Part shown: in pieces, positions 1 to 11,250 of the stretch | Layout: every line of letters begins with the position of its first letter | Position numbering within the stretch: the stretch's first letter is position 1 | Made by a program: the position numbers and the translations under genes | Source of the DNA: Isoetes taiwanensis | Taxonomy: Eukaryota > Streptophyta > Lycopodiopsida > Isoetales > Isoetaceae | Direction of reading: 5' to 3' | Length of the DNA stretch: 64,000 nucleotides | Assembly: GCA_021234155.1 (NCBI GenBank) | Contig: JAJEKV010000095.1 | Coordinates: 3,606,621 to 3,670,620 of the forward strand | The notes under the pieces: generated by a model | Database searches by the model: none | Told to the model about the DNA's origin: nothing | What the model saw: only the letters and a program-made list of their open reading frames with translations

Positions 1-79
1 CCCCCTCCCTCCCTCCCTCCCTCCCTCCCTCCTCCCCTCCCTCCCCTCTCCTCTCTCCTCTCTCTCTCTCTCTCTCTCT
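1..79. repeat. (CCCT)n/(CT)n microsatellite
   Basis: Runs of CCCT change into pure CT. The tract abuts, without spacer, the first codon of a 5'-truncated LINE fragment at 80. Similar tracts border the other LINE copies between 13.8 and 24.1 kb, so this one probably belongs to the same LINE-microsatellite nest. Confidence 0.95.
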
Positions 80-122
80 GCATTTGTTGATTTTAAAACC
101 GCTTTTGATACCGTGCCAAGAG
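80..122 (+). pseudogene. LINE-C reverse transcriptase, 5' piece
   Basis: Fourteen codons read as RT motif A, containing FVDFKTAFDTVPR, the conserved metal-binding Asp region of LINE reverse transcriptases. The fragment starts right after a CT tract, so the copy is 5'-truncated. It stops inside a codon at 122, where the 12.1-kb transposon begins, and its exact continuation is at 12,271. Joining 122 to 12,271 gives V-P-R-G-K-L-W in frame, as in neighbouring LINE copies. It is therefore the left half of LINE-C and not a separate gene. Confidence 0.9.
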
Positions 123-154
123 AACCATCATTCAATTAAATTGGGATTATGTCT
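123..154 (+). repeat. Left terminal inverted repeat (32 bp)
   Basis: Perfect reverse complement of 12,235-12,266. Identity ends abruptly at both sides: the outer edge is the AGAG duplication, and the inner edge is at 155. Confidence 0.95.
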
Positions 155-569
155 TAATTTTGGGATAAATTTTATATTGCACTTTTTTAGTAACTTTGTT
201 AAATTCACTTTTTTAGTAACTTTGTTGCCCTTAGACTAGAATAGACGTTAACATATAATCACACACGGGAATATAAATTCACACCTTAACTTCAAATTAC
301 AAAATCATATATCATGAAACTCAAGTAGTACACAACTTTTATTAAAAGTGATTGATACATAGTAACTGTTTATCATTTTTCCACCAACATCCCCAAGGAT
401 ATGAGAACCTTATTCCTTACATCCTGAGGTATTGTAACTCTCGCTGTTTTACTAGGAATAGTTTTTGGAGTCCATGAGTACAATACGGTTTCAATGTCTA
501 GCCAAAGATCGGGATCACTAGGATTTCTCCTCCACCTCTTTGTCCAACATTCTCAATATCTTTCTTTAT
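155..569. other. Left subterminal noncoding region of transposon
   Basis: AT-rich sequence just inside the left TIR. A direct repeat of CTTTTTTAGTAACTTTGTT occurs at about 182-201 and again at about 209-227. No coding signal is visible. It is a plausible transposase-binding or terminator region, by position only. Confidence 0.5.
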
Positions 570-3371
570 CGGTGACATTACTCAACCGATGTAATTGGAC
601 ACCACCATTCCATGCGCACCTTATTGAAGTTAACATCACCTTCTTCTTTGCAAATATCCGAGATAGTCCATCCCAACCACACTGGATAGGTCTCTAGATC
701 TGCTGGTTTTACTACTACAAATTGGTGGCACTCCACGTTAGTAGAAGGTTCATAACAATCCATGCCTAGATATTTTGGCCTATCCTTCTTAGGACCAACA
801 TAGTGTTTATCGATTGAGGAGGAGCATATGCCTTCACAATGCTACTAATGGTACCATCATCTTCACAACACCAGCCTAATGTTTTCCACTTACTTTTAGG
901 GAACCACCCTTCCAAAGAAATTGCTCGAGGATGTGTCTACCTCATCCAACAAGTTGATCACCTTCTTCCAATAATCTATCAATGCACGATTAGTCTCATC
1001 CGAATTAGTTTGCCAATGCTTGATGTAGTCATTGATGCCATCCTTAGTCAAGCCCAATTGCTTGACTTCTTGATTGGTTTTAGAGCTTTTGGTTGACCAG
1101 GAGGTATCATAGGCTTGCCATTTGCATCCCCCTGCCAAATTTCTGCCCCACCTCTCCACTTCTCCTCCTGAAGGTCTCATTTTCCATTGCATGATTGGAA
1201 TCCCTTCTCTCACCCAAAAAGTGAATTGAAGAGGTCTAGAATGACCTTCCATGTCGAGAGCATAACCATCCACAAAACTCTTCCAATCAGGCACTTCTTC
1301 TATGATAGATCCTATAGGAGATGGATTTGTACATCCATGAAATATTTCCAATAGCTTTGAGAAAGTTGGTAACCTGTGTCATTGCCTCAATACATGACTA
1401 TATTTTCCAAACAATGCATCCACATCCTCATGAGTATGTCCAGGGCATTAGGAACCCCAAATTGACTCTTTCAAAAATACCCACAAATTGTTAAGTAGGA
1501 TAGGAAAGAAAACATCCACCTATTCTTATTTTGACCAAAGCACAATTATCTAGTTGCAAGAGGAGCTTTCGGGCGAGATCTCGAGGTTTAGCACGAGATG
1601 TTGAAGCTCCAACATGTTCATTAGGTCCATTCCTCCTAAATCTTGCCTTGCTAAACTTTTCAATACTATTAGGGGTTCCATCCAACAATGCACTATGTAG
1701 TGCCTGGCTAGTCATGTAGGATCCTGTAGGTGACCATTGTAACCCTTCTCATAGTTTCTTAAACACCTCATGATACTCCCAATGTGAAAATCTGGACCAT
1801 CACTCCACAACTCTAAACCGAAATGGCCATAATAGGTGCAGATTTGCCCATGCAATATTGCCCCAAATCATTGAAATCTGCAAAGGGTATGATCTTCCAC
1901 ATGACTTAGGAATGTACTTGAATTGTGGAAGACAAGTCTTTGTTGGTCCATTTTATCATGTATAATACATAGATAGTTATTAGGTTCCATTGCAGATAAG
2001 GTCCTCCACATCCAATAAGTTGATCTACATGATAGTTGATCTGTCATATGGTCCTTCATATGTTCCCTTATCTTTGCCCTTAGACTTGGTTGCACAGTCT
2101 TATCTAGTGTCTCCTTCAGCTTAGCACATAAATTGCACTTGGCAAAGTTGTTTGAAGTTGCTATGGTCACATGCTTGAAATGCTTATTCCATAGCCTACT
2201 AAAACTGGGCTGGGATATAGAGGCCACTCCAAGTTCCCAAAGCAATGCATTTATTTCCTCTAATATGCTCTTCTGGGTACAATGGGATGGCAATCTCTTT
2301 TCAACAATAACTCTACCCTGTTCATCCTTCTTACTCTTATGTGGCATGTTTTACGTATTGAAATCCACATATCTTTCAAATATTTCCTTTGCACTATAGT
2401 TCTTGAGGTAGGCCTTACCAGGCCAGTGTTCCCATGCAATGCAATTTTACTACCATTTTCATGTCTCTTTTGCCAGTTGTGCCAAGAAGAGGTTGGAATT
2501 CCATGTATAGCCATCCATGCTTTTGAACATATCCACTTTCCATTCAATGGGAATCTTTTCTTCTTTGATCTTTCATCCCAATTGCATAGCCAAATATGGT
2601 GTACATGAAATTCCTCCCGCTATCACACTTATGTTCCCGATATGTAGCTCTTGCTCCCACCAACTCCTCTATTGTGAACATTCTAACACAAGAAGCCCAA
2701 CAACATTCACCTCCTCTAACCTTCATCATAGCTTCAGGAGAACAATCATAATCTGACTTGCATCTTTTGGTGGGATAATGTTTGAAAGTTGGAAGTGGCC
2801 TCTTGCTACACTGTGTGAACATTGTTGACAATGGTTCTACATCTATAGGAAACGTGTAGTTCCCCTCCAGTTGAATACTGTCCCTAGGCCATGCAACAAT
2901 AGTTGGAACCTCTAGTTGCTTCACACAAGCTAGGCATTCTTGTTTGCCTGAACCCTTTTCCTTCCAATTGTCATATAATTTTGAGATTGCCACACCTAAC
3001 TTTGTCCTCCCCTAATCTTTCATCATTCCTTTGCATTGATAGGATCTGCTAGAACAATAATCCCTTCTCCCTGCCTCTCTCATTTGCATGCATGCGGGAT
3101 CTTGACCTTTTGTTTTTCCAATCGACCCGAGTATAAAGTACAATTTCCTTTCCTTTGGCATCATCCTTTTCATTTGAGGCCTTTTCCTTTCCTTTGCCAT
3201 CATCAACATCATTTGGAGTCTTTTCCTTTCCTTTGCCATCATGAACATCATTTGAGGTATTTTCCTTTCCTTGGCCATCATGTTCATTAGTTGGGGATTT
3301 TTCCTTGCCTTGATCAGCATCATTAGGGGCTTTATTTTTAGCATTTTGCATGCCATTGACCTAGAATGCAT
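570..3371 (-). pseudogene. Decayed DDE-type transposase of the 12-kb element
   Basis: Successive minus-strand frames give one protein broken by frameshifts and stops. A Lys/Asp-rich N-terminus with 13-residue repeats lies at 3,351-3,049. A GRNFMYTIFGYAIGMKDQ block is near 2,600, and a helix-rich stretch ending in IIHDKMDQ is at about 1,966-1,944. LDNC is at 1,553-1,542, followed in a shifted frame by NKNRWMFSFLSYL. GHTHEDVDALFGKYSHVL is at about 1,443-1,390. The spaced DKMD, LDN...NKN and GHTHED signatures fit an RNase-H-fold DDE transposase of the DUF7869-like kind found in many eukaryotes. I recall this family from general knowledge and cannot verify the name here. The tail (763-578) is unassigned. 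It is the likely former mobility enzyme of the enclosing TIR element and is now inactive. Confidence 0.72.
3146..3340 (-). repeat. 39-bp minisatellite in transposase N-terminus
   Basis: Five adjacent 39-bp units start with TCCTTTCCTTTG-like sequence at 3,146, 3,185, 3,224, 3,263 and 3,302. On the minus strand each encodes a 13-residue unit resembling DGKGKEKTPNDVD, so period and frame are preserved and expansion took place while the region was coding. Confidence 0.85.
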
Positions 3372-3889
3372 AAAAATATATAGTAAGTTAGCATATCCAA
3401 ATAACCTCTCAATAACATGTTCATAAATGAAAGCCTCATATGTCTTATTCTATTTGATCATTCTATTTATATAATGGGATTCCCCAAGTTATTTTCCTCA
3501 ACATTATATATAAATAAAACCCTCTACTTATTAGCCTTATAACTTGTATCCTATAATAACCTTTGTAATAAATTTTAACCTTGTAAAAGGGATAACCCTT
3601 ATGAGGGTTAACCTTAAAAGGTTAACTTAACCATTAAAGGGATAACCTTGGTATCCTATAATAACCCTTATAATAAATTTAACCTTGTTATTACAAGGGA
3701 TAACCTTGGTATCCTATAATAACCCTTATAATAAATTTAACATTGTTATTACAAGGGATAAACTCGCGGTCCTTAAAACAATTAACCCGTGCAATAAATT
3801 TTCGCGGAAGTTATAATGGCTGCAGACTGAAATTTTGAAAGCGATTATTATTTCAAGTTAGCATTCGTTTCGAACTTTTTCTCTCTCAC
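3372..3889. repeat. AT-rich noncoding with 58-bp tandem repeat
   Basis: No coding signal. A 58-bp unit beginning GGTATCCTATAATAACCC occurs in tandem at 3,650-3,707 and 3,708-3,764. A degenerate related copy with GGGATAACCC and AGGGTTAACC palindromic steps lies just upstream (about 3,545-3,649). Confidence 0.8.
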
Positions 3890-4470
3890 TTTTTAAGCTT
3901 CCAATTCCGGGCATTCAGCGCTTCCAATTTCGCTAAACTTTACGCTTCCAATTTCTTCTCGGCTTCTATTTGCTTCAATCTGCTTCTCGGCTTCTATTAT
4001 ACACTTCAAACTTGGCTTAAGCTTCAATCGGCTTCTCGGCGTCTATCTGCTTTAAACTTCGGCTTCTATCGCTTTTTATCTGTTTTTTATCTGGCTTTCG
4101 GCTTCTACAATCTGTTTTTATCTTTTTTTATCTGGCGGCTTTTCGAGTTTTTTACCTTCTACAATCTTACCTTTAGGGTTTTCGGCTCAAAGGTTTTTTC
4201 GGCTAAAAGGTTTCTACTCGGCTTTTACGCTTTTACGCTTTAAACTTCGGCTTCTATATGCACCCCGGCTTCTATATGCTTTTTCGGCTCAATACAAGGT
4301 TCTATACAAGGTTTGTAGGCTCTATACAAGGTTTTTGGTTTTTTGGCTTTTCGACTTTGAATAACTTTGGTTTTTTTGTGTTAAAGCTTCTCATTACTGC
4401 TATTGCTTTTTTCTCCAAATTAGTTGCTATTGCTTTTTTTTCGACTTCTTAAGGCTTCTCGAATCACTTC
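3890..4470 (+). repeat. Degenerate GGCTTCTA-rich low-complexity tract
   Basis: Many scattered copies of CGGCTTCTA and GCTTCAATC variants make a pyrimidine-rich, imperfectly periodic stretch. A short open frame at 4,258-4,452 is only a by-product of this composition. Confidence 0.7.
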
Positions 4471-4624
4471 TTAAGGTTTCTCGGGTTAGTATTTCTTGTT
4501 ATTTACATAAAGTAGTTATTTTCCATAAAGCATGTTATTTACTTTTACATGCATCGGTTCTATTTCATATCATATCCGTTTCTCTATCATATCATATTAC
4601 TCTATCTCGTTTCTATTTCATATC

Positions 4625-4674
4625 GATCTATGATCTTGCTCTATGATCTAGATCATAGAGCAAGATCATAGATC
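4625..4674. repeat. Perfect 50-bp palindrome
   Basis: The arms at 4,625-4,649 and 4,650-4,674 are exact reverse complements with no spacer. The left arm starts GATCTATGATCTTGCTC. As RNA or single-stranded DNA it would form a 25-bp stem. It lies in the noncoding middle of the 12-kb transposon. Confidence 0.97.
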
Positions 4675-4992
4675 TTCACTAGCTCTTCCTCTATCCGTTC
4701 TAAATAATGAACTAAAACAATGAACTAAATATTGAACTAAACAAGGAGTATTATTATTATATATCCGCTCTAACCGGCTTTATATTTTGAATTCTCAGAT
4801 TACGATTCTCGCATTACGCATTATGTATTTTGTTAGAATAATATGTTGGAATGGGAGAAATGGCGCTTGGCATTTCTATTTTTGGGTTACGTTTTCCACT
4901 AGGTTAATCAAATCGGCAAAGGCGCGTTTTAGTTTGGCATTTCAATTTCATACGGCTCTATACAAATGCGGCGCAGCGTGTGAAATAGATCT

Positions 4993-5479
4993 GTGCTAAT
5001 TACTTTTTCTCGTTCTAGTGCCATGGATTTTCCTTATGCATGGACACCGGGCTGGGTTCAAATACACCGGGTGGTTCTAGTTCCCTCGGCGACCATCAAC
5101 TCTGGACCCCGTACAAGATATTACTTGAGTGTCTTTGTTCAAAACGTTCAAAGAGAGTTGGAGAATCCATTAGACAACCGTATCGGGGCCATGGGTACAC
5201 TTCCATCGCATCTATGGACATATCGGACTCCTCATGCTCTTAGTAAGGCTCATGCCAACAAATAAGTACAAGGATTTGATTTATAGTATCGTGGATCGAT
5301 ACAACACTGGTTTTGGAGACTCGACATCCTCGGGAAAGATGAGGATCCCTGTCATATCGGGTGGTGGTTCAGGTGGGACTTCTTTATGGATTGGGCGAGA
5401 TGAAGGGGCGCCTCGACATATTGTAGAGATAGAAAGAATTCGCTACCAAGCATTTTTGCGTAAGAAGAAATGTACATAA
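4993..5479 (+). other. Unassigned coding-like stretch
   Basis: Two partly overlapping open frames (4,993-5,265 with MDFPYAWTPGWVQIHRVV; 5,234-5,479 with YNTGFGDSTSSGKMRIPV) have more coding-like composition than the surrounding AT-rich DNA. Neither resembles a family I recognise. They may be exons or frameshifted pieces of a further cargo gene of the 12-kb element. No splice sites could be assigned with confidence. Confidence 0.3.
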
Positions 5480-5564
5480 CTTTTTTTGAATATGAATACA
5501 AACTCGCTGGCGCAATTTTGCACTATACTTTTACGTCATTAGTTTATTTTTTTTTTTATATGCA

Positions 5565-5825
5565 ATGTCGACAACATTGAATCTCGTGGATGCCCTCCAG
5601 CCAAGAGGACCAACCCCAAGAAACTACATATTTTCATTAATGTGTAGTTTCATGGGGTTGATAAGATCGGCTAAAGACCATCACGTAATTCAAAGTTCAC
5701 AACATCACGCAGATGATATGATATATTCTTTTTTTTTTGAATATCCAAATATACATACCTTTTTCGGACGTTCTTTTGGCCATGCTACAAATGTGCCCCA
5801 CGCTTTCACCAATCAGACGCTATAG
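5565..5825 (+). other. Unassigned 86-codon open frame
   Basis: An ATG-initiated frame begins MSTTLNLVDALQPRGPTPRN and ends at 5,825. It lies between the unassigned stretch ending at 5,479 and a noncoding region. No domain is recognisable. It could be a remnant exon carried by the 12-kb element or a chance frame. Confidence 0.25.
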
Positions 5826-6437
5826 GGATGTCTTCTTGGAAGAGCCTCATCTTCATAATTGCAGTTTAGAATAGAAATCTTCTGAAACTTGTTCCAAGAG
5901 GAACACCATGACACATAGAACTTGGATTCAAATCTTGATTTTACACAATCCTACTCTGGCTTCAAGTTTCTTTGTTAAAAGATAGCATTCTTCTCCGATA
6001 CCGATAAAGAACCGTAATGCATTGTAAAAAATAGAGGACGAAAAAATTGAGAACAAGAGAATGCATTGAATTCACCATAGTTCAGCGCAGACATCGAATG
6101 GGAATTGAAGGCGGCTCGATCGAATGGATTGAAGGCGCTCGATCGATCGAATGGGATCGAACGGATCTTGGGCGCCTCGATAGTCGATTGTTCTTGGCCT
6201 GATACTAGGAATGATCTTGGGCCTCGATAGTAGGTGGCCGATTAGGTGGTAGTAGATTGCCACATATCGTTTCTTGAAATTAATAATTAATTGTTATCTT
6301 GAAATTGCACTAAAAAAAAAAAACACAATTTAAATTTGTAAATGAGCTGACGGCGGTTAATTAAAATATTATAAATTTAAAAGGACTTTGAATTTGAATT
6401 TACTGTTTGTAAATCGGCGGCCTAGATTATGAACGCA
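5826..6437. other. Noncoding, GATCGA-rich
   Basis: No gene is seen. Between about 6,090 and 6,240 the phrases GATCGAATGG and CTCGATAGT recur in a degenerate GATCGA-rich patch. The rest is AT-rich, with an A-run at 6,312-6,323. Confidence 0.5.
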
Positions 6438-6447
6438 TACATATAAG
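6438..6447 (+). promoter_or_regulatory. Candidate TATA box of cargo gene
   Basis: The sequence CATATAAGTT lies about 50 bp upstream of the ATG at 6,493, a normal plant TATA-to-start distance with a short leader. Support is positional only. Confidence 0.35.
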
Positions 6448-7064
6448 TTTAAACCAAAACCCCAGTCTCATACTATCCAGACTTGCGGTTCTATGGCGTC
6501 TAGAGGATCTCGCCGCCGAGAAGGCCCGGTAGAGGTGGGCTTGACCCCCAAAGCACAAATCCCAAGCACGGAGGTCTTGAACAAGGTAAAGTTTTGATCC
6601 AACAAGCCTCTCGTAATTGATCTGTTTTTTGTTTTGTAATTGATTTACGTGTCCCTTTTATTGTTAGGTTTCTAGGATGTTTTTCAACTTTGTGTATTTT
6701 CTCGCGGTATGCGTGTCTCGTGTATTGTCTACCTTTCATATTGTTTCGTGTCATTTCTAACGCTTTTACTACCTTGTTTTGTGTGTTTTTGTTATAATCT
6801 TCTCCTTTACTCGATATGTTTTTTGTTGGAACAATTCTCCATTTTGTATAATGTAGACCGTGTAAGTCTTTACTTCGTATTCTCCAGTTCTTTTGACAAG
6901 TCTTTTTGTAGCCTAGTATGTCTCTTATAAAAGAGAAGTGTCTCAGAGGTCCCCTCTTAAGAACGCGCTTCAAGGGCGATTTATAATTATGAGTGGTTTT
7001 AGTTGTCTCGCTACTTTCCCCGTGTACAATTTATGTTTTTGAAAGTAGTAGGCGTCTATGAAAA

Positions 7065-7080
7065 CGCTGCTTCGGCAGCG
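7065..7080. repeat. C(TTCG)G tetraloop hairpin
   Basis: CGCTGC-TTCG-GCAGCG gives a perfect 6-bp stem with an exceptionally stable UUCG-type loop in RNA. The flanks (AAAA before, ATTTC after) match the other CG-rich inverted repeats of this element. Confidence 0.75.
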
Positions 7081-7930
7081 ATTTCATTACTCACCACATG
7101 ATTGTAACTTTCGTGATCTTCTAAAATGTGAAAAGAAAAGCAAAGCCTCAAGCAGGTCCGCCAGGACATCCGCACGAAAAAACCAAGAACGGATGAAGAT
7201 GTATCGATTGCAGATTTGGCACACGTTGTAGACCATTGACGATCTGACCGAAATAATGAAGGCTCGTAGAGCCTCCATGTCCGTAAGAAGATCTACCAGA
7301 GGGCTCAATGGTATGTGGAGATCTTCAAGACTAGCGGAAAGACGTGATCTGATTTTTCATGTCTAGAGTTAAGGAAACAGATCAAATGAAGAAAAACAAG
7401 GTATTCGATCACATGCTAAGAACAGGACGATTCTTCACCGTTCCGTATTACTTGAAGCGGGTCCTAAAAAATAAAAAGTATTGAAGAAGTTAAATTCTAT
7501 GCGGTGCTAGTTCCTTTAAAGAGACCGCCCTAAGAACGGATGAGGCCGCAGATAACCTCTTCAAATTTGGTGGTCGGTGGTGATCTATTGACACCAAAAA
7601 AATATGTGAAGGTCTCTCACCGTGAGAAGAGCAATCAGTACAAGGCCGTCAGCTAGTCTGTACCTACAAGCTTTAAAAGAGAAGGAAGATGCAAGTTCTA
7701 GAGCCAGGGAAACACCAGACGTTCTAGGCATTACAGATATGACTAGTGATGATGACAAGGCGAGACAGTTAGAGGCCATGAGCAAACTCAAGAAATATCT
7801 TCGACAAGTATCCACTGGCCTTAGCTTCACGATCCTATCCATGTCGACAGGGCTTTTCAGTCCACGAAGGCTATGTTTGTCGTTCCAGAAGATTTGACAA
7901 GCAAAGACGCAATGGAAATAGTCGACAAAG

Positions 7931-8197
7931 ATGATAGAAAACCCGTGGGCGGGTGCCAATGCCTGGCCGGATGTGGTGCCTTTTGATATGAAGACGAAGA
8001 AGGTGTTGATATGGAATAAACTTGAAGATTTAACTGGCAACCTCGATATTCACTTCATGATAATAGATGGCCAGCATTCAGTGGAGGCGCAGAAGGTTTT
8101 GATCAGTCAAGCACAAAAAACTGGAAATCAGTTATTCTATAGGCGTATTTGTTTTAAATTGCCGATTCCTCGGTGGCTCCACAACAAAGCTGAGTAA
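7931..8197 (+). pseudogene. DGQH-motif segment of cargo gene
   Basis: This 88-codon frame reads ENPWAGANAWPDVVPFDM, then MIIDGQHSVEAQKVLISQAQ. A DGQH(R/S)xxA signature after a hydrophobic strand is characteristic of ParB/Srx-like and DGQHR-type nucleotide- or DNA-associated folds in bacteria and of little-studied plant relatives. Upstream codons continue in another frame (FVVPEDLTSKDAMEIVDKDD at about 7,873-7,932), so at least one frameshift precedes it. The domain assignment rests on the short motif and is tentative. Confidence 0.4.
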
Positions 8198-8281
8198 TTA
8201 GCCGAAATCAGCGCATCTTTGAATGACATGGGAAAGACATTCCCCGCACAAAAAGGTATTTTATGTTCCACACATAGCGTT

Positions 8282-8545
8282 TAATCGGCGCCAGCGTTTA
8301 AGCTAATCACGTATTTACAAGAAAACGCGCTGGCGCCGATTTCTTCATATGGTCTAGCATTTTCTAAATCGTGATTAGCAAAACGCACCGGGCGCCGTTT
8401 TATGTTGTTATTTGTGTGACGGATTTACAAAAACGCTGGCGGCGAATTCTTCATCATGAAGAAATCGCCAGCGCCGCTTTGTAAATACGTGATTAACAAA
8501 AACGCTGGGGCGCTTTTTATATTGTTACTTTCACGACTGTTTTAT
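8282..8545 (+). repeat. CGCTGGCGCC inverted-repeat cluster
   Basis: AATCGGCGCCAGCG at 8,283-8,296 pairs with CGCTGGCGCCGATT at about 8,327-8,341. A second inverted pair (ACGCTGGCGGCGAATTC and GAAATCGCCAGCG) spans about 8,434-8,476, and AACGCTGGGGCGC occurs near 8,500. Relatives lie at 7,061-7,086 (a UUCG-loop hairpin), 10,578-10,692, 11,910-11,930 and 12,218-12,228. The cluster lies between coding parts of the cargo gene, probably in an intron. Confidence 0.8.
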
Positions 8546-10577
8546 TTTTTTTATCTAACGGCCCATATTTTGCAGGGGATGTGGAGCAGCTTGCGACGCA
8601 CTTCAGAAACAATGGATCGAATATGGAAAACCAATGCCGAGGCGGACAAAGGGCAATCTAAGAGTGCCGAATTCAAATTACTAGAAAGGACACTGTGCCA
8701 AACCATAATACAGGACAAGAACAAGGCCACTAGATCAAAGAAGAAAAAAGGGGATGCACAAGCTGGCACAGAAGAGCAAACGGTGCCAAAGGATGCCTGC
8801 AAGATTGTTTTTTCTTCTGACCAGGTATGGGAAAAGTGGAACGAATTTTGGGACGCCTATTCTAGGAAAAGAAGTTGCCAGATTCGTATGGCAGGTTTCC
8901 TCCGCAAGATACGTCTATTTTTGATATAGGTATCACAGAAATGAGAAAGGCACAAGGATTGGATGATGCAGAATTAATCTCTGTTCTAGATAGTTGCATC
9001 AGAAAGGAAGTTATCTACAAGAAAACGTCTGTAAACAAAAGCACTTGACATCTTTCAAGATGCATGCGAATCGATAAAGAATATGAAAGTCCCGAAAAAA
9101 GCATTTGGTGAAGAACCGCAAAGGCTCTCGTGAGACATGATGTTATCGGAGATAGGCTTAATGCAAAAGTACAACGATCTAATGATGACATTAAGAAATA
9201 TGTATTTTGGTCAAAAGATTTTGTGAAGCAAAGGCAAAGGCGAAGAATGTGGCAACTCTTAAGGGATTCACACGAAAGTTGCGTCCCGACCTAAAAAGAA
9301 AAGTTGCTTTGGTGAAGAAGACGGCAAAGAGACGAGTCTCCTTTTTTTCTATAAGGTGTCCATCGGTTATAAGTGTGCCATGCCGAGGTAGGTGAAGGGC
9401 CAACCGACATCACTCTATTTGTTCTTGATAGCCGTGGGCACGAGATGGACACGGGATGATGATTACAAAGACCTTCTTCAACACATGCGGTGGTTTGACG
9501 ACCGAGATGCATTATACTATCGCGGATAGTTTGCCACTCCGACATTTCCCACGATATGCACTAGTCCGCCGCAAATGATGTCGAATGCATTAAAGTGATG
9601 AGGCAAGCAAGAATGATAGATGAAAACAAAGATAGTGAGTTTAGTACCGAAAGTAAGATCTCACATGTGCTAGTCCTTATGATAGCCATTATGGATGATA
9701 AAGAATATGAAAGACTCAAGGGGAAACCGTAAGGTGAGAAGATTGCTTTGCAAAGTGCTATCGGCTAGATGAACCCCTATTGAAGAATGTTTTTTATGTC
9801 GAATCCAATTGGCGAAGACAAAGGGAAAGGGACCGCAGATGTGGATGTGGACCCGGACGAAGAGGAAGAGGAAGAGGAAGAAGAAAAACTGGTCGACGAC
9901 CCGCCCTTAATTCACCAATCAAGTATGAGCTAATCGACTACAGCATAAGGGGAGGCTGAATAAGTACGGGTTTTCTTTTGGCCCTTTCGAAGTTTTCTCG
10001 ATTGAAGCCTTCTCGCCCGTTAGAGTCTACGGTTGGGAATTTCATGTTGGAGGTTATGTCGGGCGGGAAGCTCAAGCTAGCTAGGAAATGCCAAAGTGTG
10101 GTCTCCGATGGTCAAGCCAAGGACTTCCTCGATATTTTTTTTCGAGAAAGTGCTAGAGGTGGCACCTAGGGGTCCGCTTAGGTAGTGCAAAAATAAAGCT
10201 TCCAGCTCTAAGTCCAAATTTTACCCAGCAGATCCGGCAGCAGAGCCGAAGAAATGAGAAAGCATATAGAGGGCATAAAGAAGAATATCGACAAGCAACA
10301 GCTTTAACTATGCGGCCGAGAGCGTGCCTATCCTTCCAATCACATTGGAAAATCCGGACGAAGTGGATGTAGGTAACGCTAAACGAAGAAGACAAAATCC
10401 TAGATGATACAATTGGATTCGGAAAGCTCGAGTCAGTTAGCATAAAGAGTAATGAAGTATCAACCATAGTTCAAACACTAAGTGATGTGGTCGACACTTC
10501 CGCGTAATCGAAGACAATACCGAGAGTAAGCTCATCATTCGCGGATGTTGAACAGAACCGAGAAAGGTATGTTATTC

Positions 10578-10692
10578 AAACAATGAAAATCGCGCCAGCG
10601 CCGATTTCAATTCTTCAAACAGATTGAAAATCGCGCCAGCGCCATTTCAATTATTCCACAGATTGAAAATCGCCAAGCCGCCGATTTCAATT
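10578..10692 (+). repeat. Three tandem GCGCCAGCGCC-bearing units
   Basis: About 46-bp units, each of the form GATTGAAAATCGCGCCAGCG followed by CCGATTTCAATT. The third is diverged (AATCGCCAAGCCGCCG). The core is the same as in the 8.3-8.5 kb cluster. Confidence 0.8.
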
Positions 10693-10719
10693 TTCTTTTC
10701 CTTGTCTCACAAGTGTGTG

Positions 10720-11250
10720 CTTTATTATTACGGACCTAATCCGGTTTCCTCCAAAATTACGGTGTTCGATTTGAATGGAGTGCTTTCAAAACGTTACCTA
10801 AAGCACAATTTCCTTTATCATGGTATGCAACGTAAACCATTTGAGACATATACGAAATGGGTATATCCGCCGTATCCGAAGGAGATGTTAGACCAAGCTT
10901 TCTTTTTATTTAGTTGTGCAATTTGGTCGCCGATGGAGAATAGAAATATACAGGAAGTTTTGAGAGTAGTTCCCGAAGTTACATAGAGATTGGGCATCTG
11001 TTTGGGATCGAGCAAATGTAAGTCATTCAATAACCCAAAGGATCCTACGGTAAAAAAAATATTTGTGAAATGCTTGGCGACATGATGGATGACTTGGGCG
11101 TTCGGGAGAAGGAAGACATCATTATAGTTGATGATGACGCCTTGAAGTGTTGCTTCAATCGTCCCATCACTAAATCCACCATCCTATCATCCCGAGGATT
11201 TTGACAAAGATGACTTCCCTGCCCGTTTTGTCAAAGATCTTGCACCTAAA
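10720..11250 (+). pseudogene. FCP1/NIF-like HAD phosphatase domain of cargo gene
   Basis: SSKITVFDLNGVL at about 10,756-10,794 matches HAD motif I of plant NIF/FCP1-like proteins, where DLNG replaces the usual DxDxT. LFSCAIWSPMENRNIQEVL follows at the place of the motif II W-[TS]-S region, and after frameshifts EDIIIVDDDALKCCFNRP at about 11,112-11,165 matches the acidic motif IV. Typical members dephosphorylate protein serines. Without the second Asp of motif I and with several frameshifts, this copy should be inactive. The order of motifs is what makes the assignment. Confidence 0.6.
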
